From: a bacterium
GTDB lineage: Bacteria > Margulisbacteria > Marinamargulisbacteria > JAAEMD01
Length of the DNA stretch: 23,231 nt
Direction of reading: 5' to 3'
Assembly (NCBI GenBank): GCA_024225875.1
Contig: JAAEMD010000182.1
Coordinates: forward strand, 1-23,231
The notes beneath the pieces were generated by a model. The model saw nothing but the letters and a program-made list of their open reading frames with translations. It did not search any database and had not been told where the DNA came from. Position 1 is the first letter of the stretch. Each line of letters starts with the position of its first letter. The position numbers and the translations under genes are program-made. This document shows, piece by piece, positions 15,601 through 23,231 of the stretch.

Positions 15601-15812
15601 ATGGTGCTGCGAACACTTTACAGGAAATGTTAACCATTAAATCAGATGATTTAACTGGAAGGGCCAGGGCATATGAAGCAATTATAAAAGGAAAGCCTTT
15701 GTCCAAGCCAGGTACACCGGAGTCTTTTAGAGTTTTATTAAGAGAGTTAAGGTCAATAGCACTTGATATAAAAGTGGTTGCGGGTGATGGTTCAGAAATT
15801 GATACTCGATAA
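12609..15812 (+). CDS. rpoB: DNA-directed RNA polymerase subunit beta
   Basis: The beta subunit forms one jaw of the RNA polymerase catalytic cleft. It starts at GTG 12609, 8 bases after AGAGGAG (12594-12600). The rifampicin region begins at residue 372 (FFGSSQLSQFMDQTNPLAEI) and runs through HKRRLSALGPGGLTKERAGF. GDKMAGRHGNKGVIS begins at 822 and GGKAQYGGQRFGEMEVWALE lies near the C-terminus. The Gln, Asp, His, Arg and Ser positions tied to rifampicin binding are wild-type. At 1067 residues it is short (B. subtilis about 1193, E. coli 1342). It lacks the large insert between RDTSLRV and the GDKMAG segment found in E. coli, and ends soon after the conserved C-terminus. The rpoC gene follows after 12 bases. 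Confidence 0.98.
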   Translation: MAVKTRERKYLHPQTKKDRLGISNLIEIQVNSFKRFIEDGLKEEFRSISPIVAYGGKYELEFLDGYRLEEPKYSFEECQHREVTYSASLRVPVRLINRDTGEITEQEVFMSDLPIMSDSGTFLINGAERVVVSQFIRSPGVYFRKKTLSLVDRETYLATIIPSRGAWLEIETDAAQVIYANINKIKKLPVTVFLKALNFTEEDILKLVKNKDILKKTLEKDNVETTKDALIEIYKKLRPGDPVTLEGAKLLLNNLFFDAAKYDLGKVGRYRINKRLDINVDIENTVLTTEDIVGVVNGIVDLLDGKGTTDDIDHLGNRRIRTVGEQMQKQFRVGLARLERLIREQMAVKGHEKIIPQHLINIRPLVAVMREFFGSSQLSQFMDQTNPLAEIVHKRRLSALGPGGLTKERAGFEVRDIHPSHYGRICPIETPEGPNAGLIGPVATYARVNEFSFIETPYYKVVNGVITDEVEYFTAEVEEKLYIAPWDAKSEDRKLVSDLIIARHNRGLKLVDAKDIQYIGVSPKQLLGVSCCLIPFLEHDDANRALMGANMQRQAVPLVSPESPYVGTGMEKIIARDSCSLVKADFDGVVVRVTADEIVINGKNNKEQVYVLRKYFRSNQNTCKNQKPIVREGDKVEKGQVLADGASIKNGELALGRNVLVAFLPWEGYNFEDAIIVSERLVKEDIYSSIHIHRYEVDVRTTKLGPEEITWEIPNVSEEMIKNLDENGIIRVGAKVKAGDILVGKVTPKGETEPPAEEKLLRAIFGDKARDMRDTSLRVSSGEYGKVIGVRVFSKDTDDNLPPGVSCIVRVYVAQIRKIAIGDKMAGRHGNKGVISTILPEEDMPFLPDGTPLDIILNPLGVPSRMNVGQLFEILLGTASHVLGKNYEVELFDESYEELASVKRVEEELTEASKKEGYEWINKYGRVMLRDGRDGRLFDREVTVGYMYMLKLIHLVDDKIHARSTGPYSLVTQQPLGGKAQYGGQRFGEMEVWALEAYGAANTLQEMLTIKSDDLTGRARAYEAIIKGKPLSKPGTPESFRVLLRELRSIALDIKVVAGDGSEIDTR

Positions 15813-15824
15813 AGGAGTTTTATG

Positions 15825-18800
15825 ATGCTGGTAAATAGCTCAGATAATTTTGATATGCTTTCAATAGGTTTAGCTTCTGCAGACCGGATAAGGTACTGGT
15901 CATACGGTGAAGTTGAAAAGCCTGAAACTATCAACTACAGAACATTTAAACCTGAAAGAAAGGGTTTGTTTTGTGAAAAGATCTTTGGTCCTGTTAAGGA
16001 CTGGGAATGTTCTTGTGGTAAATATAGACGGGTCAGATATAGAGGTATAGTCTGTGAAAGATGTGGAGTAGAGGTTACTCATTCTAAGGTCAGGCGAGAA
16101 AGGATGGGGCATCTTGAGTTAGCAGCGCCAGTGTCACATATATGGTTTTTAAAAGGTATACCCAGTTATTTAGGACTTGTTCTGGATATGACAGCCAGAC
16201 AGTTGGAAGAAGTAGTCTACTATGACTCATATATTGTAGTTGAGGTTTCTCCGGCCCTGGAAGGTGTATTAGAAGTTAAGCAGCTTCTGTCTACTGTTGA
16301 CTATACGAGATATAAAGAAAAGTATGGTAATCAATTTAAAGCTGAAATGGGTGCAGGAGCAGTAAGAAAACTTCTTGAAGACCTGGACCTTAAGGGAGTA
16401 GTCAATGAACTCAGGGAACTCGTAGACCAGTCAAAGGGACAGAAAAGGCTGAAAATTACTAAGAGATTAAGAGTTGTGGAGTCGTTATGTAAATCAGGTA
16501 ACAGGCCTGAGTGGATGATACTGGATGTTATTCCAATAATGCCGCCTGATTTGAGACCAATGGTACAACTGGAAGGCGGTCGGTTTGCAACATCGGATCT
16601 GAATGATTTATACAGGAGAGTTGTCAATAGAAATAACAGGTTGAAAAGACTGCTGGATATTGGTGCGCCTGAAATGATCATTAGAAATGAAAAAAGAATG
16701 TTGCAGGAAGCAGTTGATGTTTTAATTGCAAATGGAAAGAGGGGGCGTGCTGTAACCGGATCTAATGGCAGGCCACTTAAATCCCTGGGTAATATAATTG
16801 AGGGTAAGCAGGGAAGATTCAGGCAGAATCTCCTTGGAAAAAGAGTAGACTATTCGGCTAGATCAGTAATTGTAGTTGGCCCGCATTTAAAGTTTTATCA
16901 ATGCGGACTGCCAAAAGAAATGGCCCTGGAGTTGTTCAAGCCATTCATTATAAGGAAGTTAGTGGAAGAAGGTTACGTTTCAAATGTAAAAAGTGCAAAG
17001 AAAAAAATAGAAAAAAGAGAGCTGGAAGTGTGGGATGTTTTAGAAGAGGTTATTAAAGGGCAGCCTGTTCTATTAAATAGAGCTCCAACCCTGCATAGAC
17101 TCGGTATACAGGCCTTTGAACCTGTGCTTGTTGAAGGGTCAGCTATTCAGATACATCCTTTAGTATGTACAGCTTTTAATGCTGATTTTGATGGTGACCA
17201 GATGGCAGTACATGTTCCATTGTCCCTTGAAGCACAGTCTGAATGTAGAATGCTGATTATGTCCAGTAATAATATTTTATCTCCATCAGATGGCCGTTCA
17301 ATAGTAACTCCTACACAGGATATGGTTCTGGGAATCTATTATCTAACCGCTGTGAATAAAGAAGATCAGAAGGGTAAGGGTAAGATATTTTTTGATGTCA
17401 ATGAAGCCAGACGAGCCTGGGAAGCCAGTGTTATTGGCCTGCAGACAGAGATAAAGGTTGTTATTGATGGTAAAAGATATGAGACAACAATGGGCCGTAT
17501 AATTTTTAACAGGGTTATCTGGGATATACTGCATAAGTATGATATAGAAAAAAGTACTATGATTAATGAGATTATAGGTAAAAACCAGTTATCTAATTTA
17601 GTTTTTGACTGGTATGTAAAATATGGTACTGATGTAACAGTAAGATTATTAGACAGGCTTAAAGAAGTTGGGTTTAAATACTCTACTCTTTCCGGGATAT
17701 CAATTTCTATTGAAGATCTCAGGATACCTGGCAAGAAAGCAAATTTATTAGAAGAAGCCAAGAAAGAGATAGAAAAAATTGAAAATTTACATAAAGTAGA
17801 TTCAATTTCTGCACGAGAAAAGGAATTAAGATCTAATGATATCTGGAGAGGTGTTACACACGAAATTTCTACGGAGCTGGAAAAAGAGCTGGGCAATTTG
17901 AATAATGTATATATTATGGCAAACTCTGGTGCACGAGGTAATATTGATCAGGTAAGGCAGCTGGCTGGTATGAGAGGATTGATGTCAGATGCACAGGGAA
18001 GAACGGTTAATATACCTATCATGTCTAACTTTAAAGAGGGTTTATCAATAACGGATTATTTTATTTCATCTTATGGTGCTAGAAAAGGTCTTGTTGATAC
18101 AGCCTTAAGAACTGCGGACTCCGGTTACTTAACCAGGAGACTGGTAGATGTAGCTCAGGATGTAATGATAATTAAAGATGAATGTGGAACTACAGAAGGA
18201 GTGAGGATACATTCAATTAAAGATGGAGTAAATACGGTAGTTAATCTTTCCGAATTAATTGAAGGCTGTTTTTGTATGGAGGATGTTATCAATCCTTTAA
18301 CAAAAACTAAAATTGCATCAAATGGCGATTTACTTTCCAGTAGTACAGCATATGAAATACAGGAAGCAGGTATTGACTCTGTATTAATGAGAAGCATTTT
18401 TAAATGTATAGCAGGAAAGGGTTTGTGTCAGAAATGCTATGGTCTTGATCTGGCATCGTATGAAGTAATAAATATTGGCGAAGCAGTGGGGATAATTGCT
18501 GCGCAGTCTATTGGAGAGCCTGGTACACAGTTGACAATGAGAACCTTCCATACTGGTGGTGTAGACTTGCGTAAAGCAGCTAAAGTTGAAATCAAAGCTC
18601 TTTTTTCTGGTACAGTAAAATTTAAAGAAGAGATTCCGGTAGCAAAGGTTAAGGGAGTAGATGGTAGTAATCTCTGGGTTATAACTAAAGAGTCAAAGGT
18701 AGATGTTGTCACAGCAGCAGGGAAAAAGAGATCTTATCTGGTTCCTGAAGGCAGTACGCTTTTTGCTAAGAAAGGTGATAGTGTTAGTGCAGGTGAAATA

Positions 18801-20039
18801 TTAGCTGAGTATGACCCTTCATATGAATATGTAATTTCAGAAAGCGAAGGTATAGTAGAGTTTATAGGTGTTGAATTGTCAGAAATGAAGGACGAAAAAG
18901 GAAATATAACAGATATTGTCAGTGATAAAGAAGGTGAGATATTTATTCAGAAACAAAAAGCTGACATAGTTTATCAAATTCCACAAAAATATGCAGAAAA
19001 GTACCAGGTTGGAGGAAGGGTACAAAATAACTTTGAACTTGCTCCAGGGGTAAAAGTGGATACTGGTGGGGGAATAATAAAGTCGATAGATTTAAATGAA
19101 AAAGAGAAAAATTGTGATATTGTAATTTGTGGAGGAGAGGCCTATCCAATTCTTTCTGGTGCAAGCGTTTTTGTTTCCGGAGGTTCCAGGGTAAGAAAAG
19201 GTGAGATTTTAGCCCGGGAGCGGCTTGGTGGCAGTGATGCATTGAAAACAAAAGATATTGTTCAGGGTCTGCCAAGGGTTGAAGAGCTTTTTGAAGCAAG
19301 AAGACCAAAAGAAATAGCTGTTTTAAGTGAATTGAGCGGAATGGTAGAAATAAGAGATGGTGATGGTGTCAGAATTATCAGCATTACTACTGAAGAAGGA
19401 GAAAGTAAGGATTATAAGATACCTTATGGTACAAGACTGCAGGTATATACAGGAAAGAAGATTGAAAAAGGTGATCAGTTAGTAGACGGGGTTGTTAGCC
19501 CGCATGATATATTAGCAACCAAGGGTGTATATGAAACTCAGAGGTATCTGGCAGAAGAAGTGCAGAAAGTATATCGTTCTCAGGGAGTTAAAATTAACAG
19601 CAAGCATATTCAGGTAATTGTCAGACAAATGACTAGAAAAGTGAGTGTTGCGGATATGGGCGAGAGTGCTTTTTTACCTAATGAACTTATTGATGTTGTA
19701 TTTTTTGATAAAGTAAATGAAGGGTTAAGAAACGAGGGGAAAACTCCAGCCAGGGGCGATAGTGTGTTACTGGGTGTTACAAGAGCTTCTCTTAATACTG
19801 AAAGCTTTGTTTCGGCCTCTTCATTCCAGCAGACAGCCAGTGTTCTTACCAAGGCTGCTATTGAAGGACAGGTAGATCCTATGTATGGATTGAAAGAAAA
19901 TGTTATTATTGGAAAGCTTATTCCTGCCGGAACAGGTATGGTAAACTACCGAAATGTTGGATTAGATATGATTAAAAATGAAACTACCGATGAAACAGAA
20001 GCTGTAACTGAGGCAGTAGCGAAAGATGAGGTAGTTTAA
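15825..20039 (+). CDS. rpoC: DNA-directed RNA polymerase subunit beta'
   Basis: The beta' subunit carries the catalytic magnesium site. From ATG 15825 it has 1404 residues; ATG 15822 is also possible, but AAAGGAG (15811-15817) is better spaced at 7 bases from the second ATG. The zinc ribbon has Cys62, Cys64, Cys77 and Cys80. NADFDGD lies at 452-458 with the three catalytic aspartates. The second zinc site includes GLCQKCYG. The trigger helix AAQSIGEPGTQLTMRTFHTG ends near residue 910, but the expected continuation DIVQGLPRVEELFEARRPK starts only at 1144. The ~230 intervening residues are an SI3-like insert (18564-19253). The last residues are an acidic tail. It is the last gene of this cluster; the next promoter lies 50 bases on. 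Confidence 0.98.
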   Translation: MLVNSSDNFDMLSIGLASADRIRYWSYGEVEKPETINYRTFKPERKGLFCEKIFGPVKDWECSCGKYRRVRYRGIVCERCGVEVTHSKVRRERMGHLELAAPVSHIWFLKGIPSYLGLVLDMTARQLEEVVYYDSYIVVEVSPALEGVLEVKQLLSTVDYTRYKEKYGNQFKAEMGAGAVRKLLEDLDLKGVVNELRELVDQSKGQKRLKITKRLRVVESLCKSGNRPEWMILDVIPIMPPDLRPMVQLEGGRFATSDLNDLYRRVVNRNNRLKRLLDIGAPEMIIRNEKRMLQEAVDVLIANGKRGRAVTGSNGRPLKSLGNIIEGKQGRFRQNLLGKRVDYSARSVIVVGPHLKFYQCGLPKEMALELFKPFIIRKLVEEGYVSNVKSAKKKIEKRELEVWDVLEEVIKGQPVLLNRAPTLHRLGIQAFEPVLVEGSAIQIHPLVCTAFNADFDGDQMAVHVPLSLEAQSECRMLIMSSNNILSPSDGRSIVTPTQDMVLGIYYLTAVNKEDQKGKGKIFFDVNEARRAWEASVIGLQTEIKVVIDGKRYETTMGRIIFNRVIWDILHKYDIEKSTMINEIIGKNQLSNLVFDWYVKYGTDVTVRLLDRLKEVGFKYSTLSGISISIEDLRIPGKKANLLEEAKKEIEKIENLHKVDSISAREKELRSNDIWRGVTHEISTELEKELGNLNNVYIMANSGARGNIDQVRQLAGMRGLMSDAQGRTVNIPIMSNFKEGLSITDYFISSYGARKGLVDTALRTADSGYLTRRLVDVAQDVMIIKDECGTTEGVRIHSIKDGVNTVVNLSELIEGCFCMEDVINPLTKTKIASNGDLLSSSTAYEIQEAGIDSVLMRSIFKCIAGKGLCQKCYGLDLASYEVINIGEAVGIIAAQSIGEPGTQLTMRTFHTGGVDLRKAAKVEIKALFSGTVKFKEEIPVAKVKGVDGSNLWVITKESKVDVVTAAGKKRSYLVPEGSTLFAKKGDSVSAGEILAEYDPSYEYVISESEGIVEFIGVELSEMKDEKGNITDIVSDKEGEIFIQKQKADIVYQIPQKYAEKYQVGGRVQNNFELAPGVKVDTGGGIIKSIDLNEKEKNCDIVICGGEAYPILSGASVFVSGGSRVRKGEILARERLGGSDALKTKDIVQGLPRVEELFEARRPKEIAVLSELSGMVEIRDGDGVRIISITTEEGESKDYKIPYGTRLQVYTGKKIEKGDQLVDGVVSPHDILATKGVYETQRYLAEEVQKVYRSQGVKINSKHIQVIVRQMTRKVSVADMGESAFLPNELIDVVFFDKVNEGLRNEGKTPARGDSVLLGVTRASLNTESFVSASSFQQTASVLTKAAIEGQVDPMYGLKENVIIGKLIPAGTGMVNYRNVGLDMIKNETTDETEAVTEAVAKDEVV
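18564..19253 (+). other. SI3-like insert domain within the RpoC trigger loop
   Basis: About 230 residues separate the two halves of the trigger loop (TMRTFHTGGV and DIVQGLPR), which are almost adjacent in B. subtilis. The insert is rich in Val, Gly, Glu and Lys and contains two similar turns, KKGDSVSAGEILAEY near residue 980 and GGSRVRKGEILARE near 1118, the pattern of sandwich-barrel hybrid motifs that make up SI3 in E. coli (about 190 residues). It accounts for nearly all of the length excess over Firmicutes beta'. The fold assignment is inferred from position and pattern. Confidence 0.8.
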
Positions 20040-20090
20040 TTTAAAAGAAGAGACTCAAAAAGAAATACAGTAGTTTCTATAAAGGTGTTA

Positions 20091-20119
20091 TTGACAATTT
20101 TATATAACTTGTATACGAT
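20091..20119 (+). promoter_or_regulatory. Promoter of the str operon (rpsL-rpsG-fusA-tuf)
   Basis: A perfect TTGACA (20091-20096) is followed after 17 bases by TACGAT (20114-20119), with four of six matches to TATAAT. The start near 20126 gives a leader of about 23 bases to the rpsL GTG. It lies in the only gap between rpoC and rpsL. No strong terminator precedes it, so readthrough from rpoC may add to expression. Confidence 0.72.
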
Positions 20120-20148
20120 GACACGCCAGAAATTTTAAGGAGAGAAAA

Positions 20149-20532
20149 GTGCCAACTTGTAATCAAATTGTGAGAAAAAAAAGAAAATCAAAAAAATCAA
20201 AAGTAACAGCTCCAGCTTTAGATAAATGTCCACAAAAAAGAGGGGTTTGTACAAGGGTTTATACAAGTACGCCCAAGAAGCCTAACTCTGCTTTGCGTAA
20301 AGTAGCAAGGGTAAGGTTGTCAAATGGACAGGAAGTTACCTCTTATATACCTGGAGAAGGCCATAATTTACAAGAACACTCTGTTATATATATAAGAGGC
20401 GGAAGAGTCAAGGATTTGCCTGGGGTTAGATACCATTCAGAAAGAGGAAGAGGCGATTTGCAGGGGGTTTCTGATAGAAGAAGGGGCCGTTCTCTTTATG
20501 GGGCAAAGAGACCAAAAAAGGAAGGTAAATAA
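20149..20532 (+). CDS. rpsL: 30S ribosomal protein uS12
   Basis: uS12 sits at the decoding centre. The 127-residue product begins at GTG 20149 behind AAGGAGAG. PQKRGVCTRVYT, TPKKPNSALRKVARVRL, GEGHNLQEHSV and GGRVKDLPGVRYH are conserved. The lysines of TPKKPN and RVKDLP, changed in streptomycin-resistant mutants, are wild-type, and the Asp89 modified in E. coli is present. Residues 97-106 (SERGRGDLQG) differ from the usual T/I-V-R-G-A-L-D form. The C-terminus ends KRPKKEGK. It is the first gene of the str operon. Confidence 0.97.
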   Translation: MPTCNQIVRKKRKSKKSKVTAPALDKCPQKRGVCTRVYTSTPKKPNSALRKVARVRLSNGQEVTSYIPGEGHNLQEHSVIYIRGGRVKDLPGVRYHSERGRGDLQGVSDRRRGRSLYGAKRPKKEGK

Positions 20533-20535
20533 TAT

Positions 20536-21006
20536 ATGTCAAGAAAAAGAACAGATTATAGAAGAGATATAAAGCCTGATTCCATATATAGCAATGTAAA
20601 CATAGCCAAATTTATTAATAAAGTAATGTTGAAAGGTAAAAAGAGTCTAGCTGAAAGGATAGTTTATACTGTTCTGGATAGACTGAGTGAAAAAACTAAA
20701 GAACCAGCAACAGAAGCTTTTGAGAAAGCTATAAAAAATATCACCCCCCTTATGGAAGTAAAATCCAGAAGAGTTGGTGGCTCAACTTATCAGGTTCCGG
20801 TAGAGGTTCGGCCTGTTAGAGGCCGGTCTTTAGCACTGAGGTGGTTGATAAATAATACGAGAAATAGATCCGGTAAATCAATGGTAGATAAGTTATCAGC
20901 TGAGCTGTTGGATGCGTATAATAAAACAGGCAGCACAATGAAAAAGAGAGAGGATACGCATAAAATGGCTGAGGCCAATAAAGCATTTGCGCATTTCAGG
21001 TGGTAG
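20536..21006 (+). CDS. rpsG: 30S ribosomal protein uS7
   Basis: uS7 nucleates assembly of the 30S head and in E. coli represses the str operon. The 156-residue length is typical. Conserved features include MSRKRTDYRRDIKPDSIYSN, VMLKGKKSLAERIVY, VGGSTYQVPVEVRP, RGRSLALRWLINNTRNRS and the C-terminal HKMAEANKAFAHFRW. GGAAGG (20520-20525) lies 10 bases before the ATG, within the end of rpsL, whose stop precedes the start by 3 bases. The rpsL-rpsG gap is too short for the E. coli type S7-binding structure. Confidence 0.97.
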   Translation: MSRKRTDYRRDIKPDSIYSNVNIAKFINKVMLKGKKSLAERIVYTVLDRLSEKTKEPATEAFEKAIKNITPLMEVKSRRVGGSTYQVPVEVRPVRGRSLALRWLINNTRNRSGKSMVDKLSAELLDAYNKTGSTMKKREDTHKMAEANKAFAHFRW

Positions 21007-21012
21007 ATTGAT

Positions 21013-23094
21013 ATGAAATATAGTTTAGATAAAGTGAGAAATATTGGTATCGCAGCACATATTGATGCTGGAAAAACTACATTAACAGAACGAATATTAT
21101 TTTATACTGGAAAATCACATAAAATTGGTGAAGTCCATGACGGGAACGCTGTGATGGACTGGATGGTCCAGGAGCAGGAAAGAGGTATTACAATAACCTC
21201 TGCGGCTACTACATGTTACTGGCATAATCAGTGTATAAATATTATAGATACACCTGGCCACGTTGACTTTACGGTGGAAGTTGAGCGTTCATTAAGAATA
21301 TTAGATGGAATGGTAGCTGTTTTTTGTTCAGTTGGAGGAGTTCAGCCACAAAGTGAAACTGTTTGGAGGCAGGCCAATAAATATAAAGTTCCAAGAATAG
21401 CTTTTATAAATAAAATGGATAGAGTTGGAGCAGATTTTGACAGAGTTGTGCAGATGATGATAGATAACCTCCACGCCAGTCCGGTAGTTATAGGTTACCC
21501 CATTGGCTCAGAGGACCTGTTTGATGGTGTTATAGATGTTGTGAATAACAAAGAATATCATTTCCTGGAAGATAAAATGGGATCTGAATTTGAGGTTAAA
21601 GATATATATCCGGAAAGAGAAGAGCTGGTAAAAAAGCTGAGGGAAACTCTAATAGAAAAAGTAACTGAGGCAGATGATTCTTATCTTGAAAAGTATATGG
21701 AAACAGGTGTTTTGAGTTTAGAAGAAATTAAAACAGGTTTGAGAAAATTAACTATTGAAGGCGAAGTTGTTCCAGTAACCTGTGGTTCTGCCTTTAAAAA
21801 TAAAGGCGTACAGATGCTGCTGGACTGTGTTATAGATCTTTTGCCATCACCAAAAGATGTTCCGTCAATAGTTGGTGTGAATGCCGATACAGCAGAAGAA
21901 GAAGAGCGGTTAGCTAATGAAAATGAACCATTATCAGCCCTTGCATTTAAAGTTCAGACAGATCCTTTTGTTGGAAAACTAACCTATCTAAGAATTTATT
22001 CGGGAACTTTGCTGCCTGGTAGTTATGTAAAAAATCCGATAAGAGATAAAAAAGAGAGAATAAGCCGTGTTTTGCAGATGCATGCAAACTCAAGAACAGA
22101 GTTAAAAAGTGCGGTAGCAGGTGATATCGTTGGTGTTATAGGTCTTAAATATACGAAAACAGGAGATACTCTCTGTTCGGAGAGCAATCCTATATTGCTG
22201 GAAAATATAGATTTTCCTGAACCTGTGATATTTGTTGCTATTGAACCAAAAACAAAAACAGATCAGGAAAAACTGGGTGCTGCTTTAGAAAAGCTTTCCG
22301 ATGAGGATCCTACCTTTAAGTATAAAACAGATGAGGAAACAGTACAGACAATAATATCTGGTATGGGTGAGCTTCATCTCGAAGTTATAACAGATCGTCT
22401 TTTAAGGGAGTTTTCAGTTGGAGCGAATATAGGTAAGCCACAGGTAGCATATAAAGAGTCAATCAAGGTGGAGGCTAAGGCTGACGGTAAGTTTGTTAGA
22501 CAAACAGGTGGTAGAGGTCAGTACGGGCATGTTATTTTAAAAATAGAGCCTGCAGAAAGAGGAAGTGGTTTTCAGTTTGAAAGTAAGGTAGTTGGTGGTC
22601 GTATTCCCAAGGAGTATATACCTTCAGTTGAAAAAGGAGTTGTGGGTGCTTTTTCAAGTGGAATAATAGCTGGCTATCCTGTAATAGATATTAAGGTAAC
22701 AGCTTTAGACGGATCTTTTCATCCGGTAGATTCTTCGGATATAGCGTTTCAGGTAGCGGCCTCTTATGCAGTTAAGGATGCTTTTAATAGAGCTACCCCT
22801 GTGATATTAGAACCTATTATGGATGTAGAAGTTGAGGTCCCTGAAACTAATATGGGAGATGTCATAGCCAATTTAAATGGAAGAAGAGGAAAGATAGAAA
22901 GTATTGAATCTTTAAAAAATAAGATTCAATCTGTAAAGGCAGTTGTTCCTCTTTCTGAGATGTTTGGTTATGCAACAACCTTAAGGTCATTAACTCAGGG
23001 AAGAGGTATTTACACGATGCAGTTTTTTATGTATAGTGAGTGCCCTAAACAGGTATTTGACTCGATTGTAGCTGAGAGAAGTAAGGGAGGTTAA
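21013..23094 (+). CDS. fusA: Elongation factor G
   Basis: EF-G drives translocation and, with RRF, ribosome recycling. The 693 residues match the family (about 690-704). The G domain has AHIDAGKT (15-22), the RGITITSAAT switch I motif, DTPGHVDF starting at 79 and NKMD (133-136). Domain IV has TGGRGQYGHV and the C-terminal domain includes MFGYATTLRSLTQGRG. The ATG is six bases after the rpsG stop with AGGTGG at 20998-21003. Position after rpsG and before tuf marks it as the main EF-G and not a paralogue. Confidence 0.98.
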   Translation: MKYSLDKVRNIGIAAHIDAGKTTLTERILFYTGKSHKIGEVHDGNAVMDWMVQEQERGITITSAATTCYWHNQCINIIDTPGHVDFTVEVERSLRILDGMVAVFCSVGGVQPQSETVWRQANKYKVPRIAFINKMDRVGADFDRVVQMMIDNLHASPVVIGYPIGSEDLFDGVIDVVNNKEYHFLEDKMGSEFEVKDIYPEREELVKKLRETLIEKVTEADDSYLEKYMETGVLSLEEIKTGLRKLTIEGEVVPVTCGSAFKNKGVQMLLDCVIDLLPSPKDVPSIVGVNADTAEEEERLANENEPLSALAFKVQTDPFVGKLTYLRIYSGTLLPGSYVKNPIRDKKERISRVLQMHANSRTELKSAVAGDIVGVIGLKYTKTGDTLCSESNPILLENIDFPEPVIFVAIEPKTKTDQEKLGAALEKLSDEDPTFKYKTDEETVQTIISGMGELHLEVITDRLLREFSVGANIGKPQVAYKESIKVEAKADGKFVRQTGGRGQYGHVILKIEPAERGSGFQFESKVVGGRIPKEYIPSVEKGVVGAFSSGIIAGYPVIDIKVTALDGSFHPVDSSDIAFQVAASYAVKDAFNRATPVILEPIMDVEVEVPETNMGDVIANLNGRRGKIESIESLKNKIQSVKAVVPLSEMFGYATTLRSLTQGRGIYTMQFFMYSECPKQVFDSIVAERSKGG

Positions 23095-23096
23095 AA

Positions 23097-23231
23097 ATGG
23101 CAAAAGAGACGTTTGAGAGAAATAAACCACATTTAAATATAGGAACAATAGGGCACGTAGATCATGGAAAGACCACATTAACAGCAGCGATAACCAGAGT
23201 ATTATCGTCAATAGGGTGTGCAGAGTTCAAA
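23097..23231 (+). CDS. tuf: Elongation factor Tu, 5' part only (runs off window)
   Basis: EF-Tu brings aminoacyl-tRNA to the ribosomal A site. Only 45 codons are present: the start MAKETFERNKPHLNIGTIGH followed by VDHGKTTLTAAIT, with the G1 motif GHVDHGKT. The ATG lies two bases after the fusA stop, and GGGAGG (23085-23090) is the ribosome binding site. The order rpsL-rpsG-fusA-tuf is that of the str operon. Confidence 0.97.
   Translation, partial: MAKETFERNKPHLNIGTIGHVDHGKTTLTAAITRVLSSIGCAEFK

Noticed and set aside
1..23231. Search for CRISPR arrays, insertion sequences, phage or defence genes
   Set aside because: No regularly spaced repeats, transposase motifs, terminal inverted repeats or integrase-like frames were seen. 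All large frames are housekeeping genes or their antisense shadows.

Overview
This window is an AT-rich stretch of bacterial chromosome (roughly 35-40 % GC by eye) made almost entirely of housekeeping genes. The coding is compact, with short or overlapping junctions and several GTG and TTG starts. No mobile element, CRISPR array, phage gene or defence system is visible. The lineage looks mosaic. RpoB is short and lacks the large inserts of proteobacteria. RpoC carries a ~230-residue insert in the trigger loop, a trait of many diderm phyla and not of typical Firmicutes or Actinobacteria. bL27 lacks the cleavable Firmicutes N-terminal extension. Yet a coiled-coil gene of a type I associate with Firmicutes follows coaD. 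I infer an AT-rich, probably uncultivated bacterium outside the classical Firmicutes and cannot name the phylum.

Region 1 (1-4678, + strand) is a probable operon: recG (5' end cut by the window edge), rsmD, coaD, a coiled-coil protein gene, rph and a JAMM/M67-family metalloprotease gene. It joins DNA repair, rRNA methylation, CoA synthesis and tRNA 3'-end processing.

Region 2 (4874-8623, - strand) reads, in transcription order, rplU-rpmA, an intrinsic terminator, then obg-proB-proA: two ribosomal proteins, a ribosome-assembly GTPase and the first two enzymes of proline synthesis.

Region 3 (8624-9199) is a ~575-base divergent intergenic region with no convincing gene. It holds a likely rplU promoter and leader on the - strand and a likely rpmG promoter on the + strand.

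Region 4 (9200-20039, + strand) runs rpmG, tRNA-Trp, secE, nusG, rplK, rplA, rplJ, rplL, rpoB, rpoC, the classical secE-to-rpoBC cluster. A 15-bp hairpin followed by five Ts lies between rplL and rpoB, where E. coli has its attenuator.

Region 5 (20091-23231, + strand) is the str operon: a near-consensus promoter, rpsL, rpsG, fusA and the first 45 codons of tuf, which runs off the right edge.

I found no previously undescribed system. The most notable points are the RpoC insert, the rplL-rpoB hairpin, an RNase PH without its N-terminal signature, a JAMM protease beside rph, and divergence near the C-terminus of uS12.
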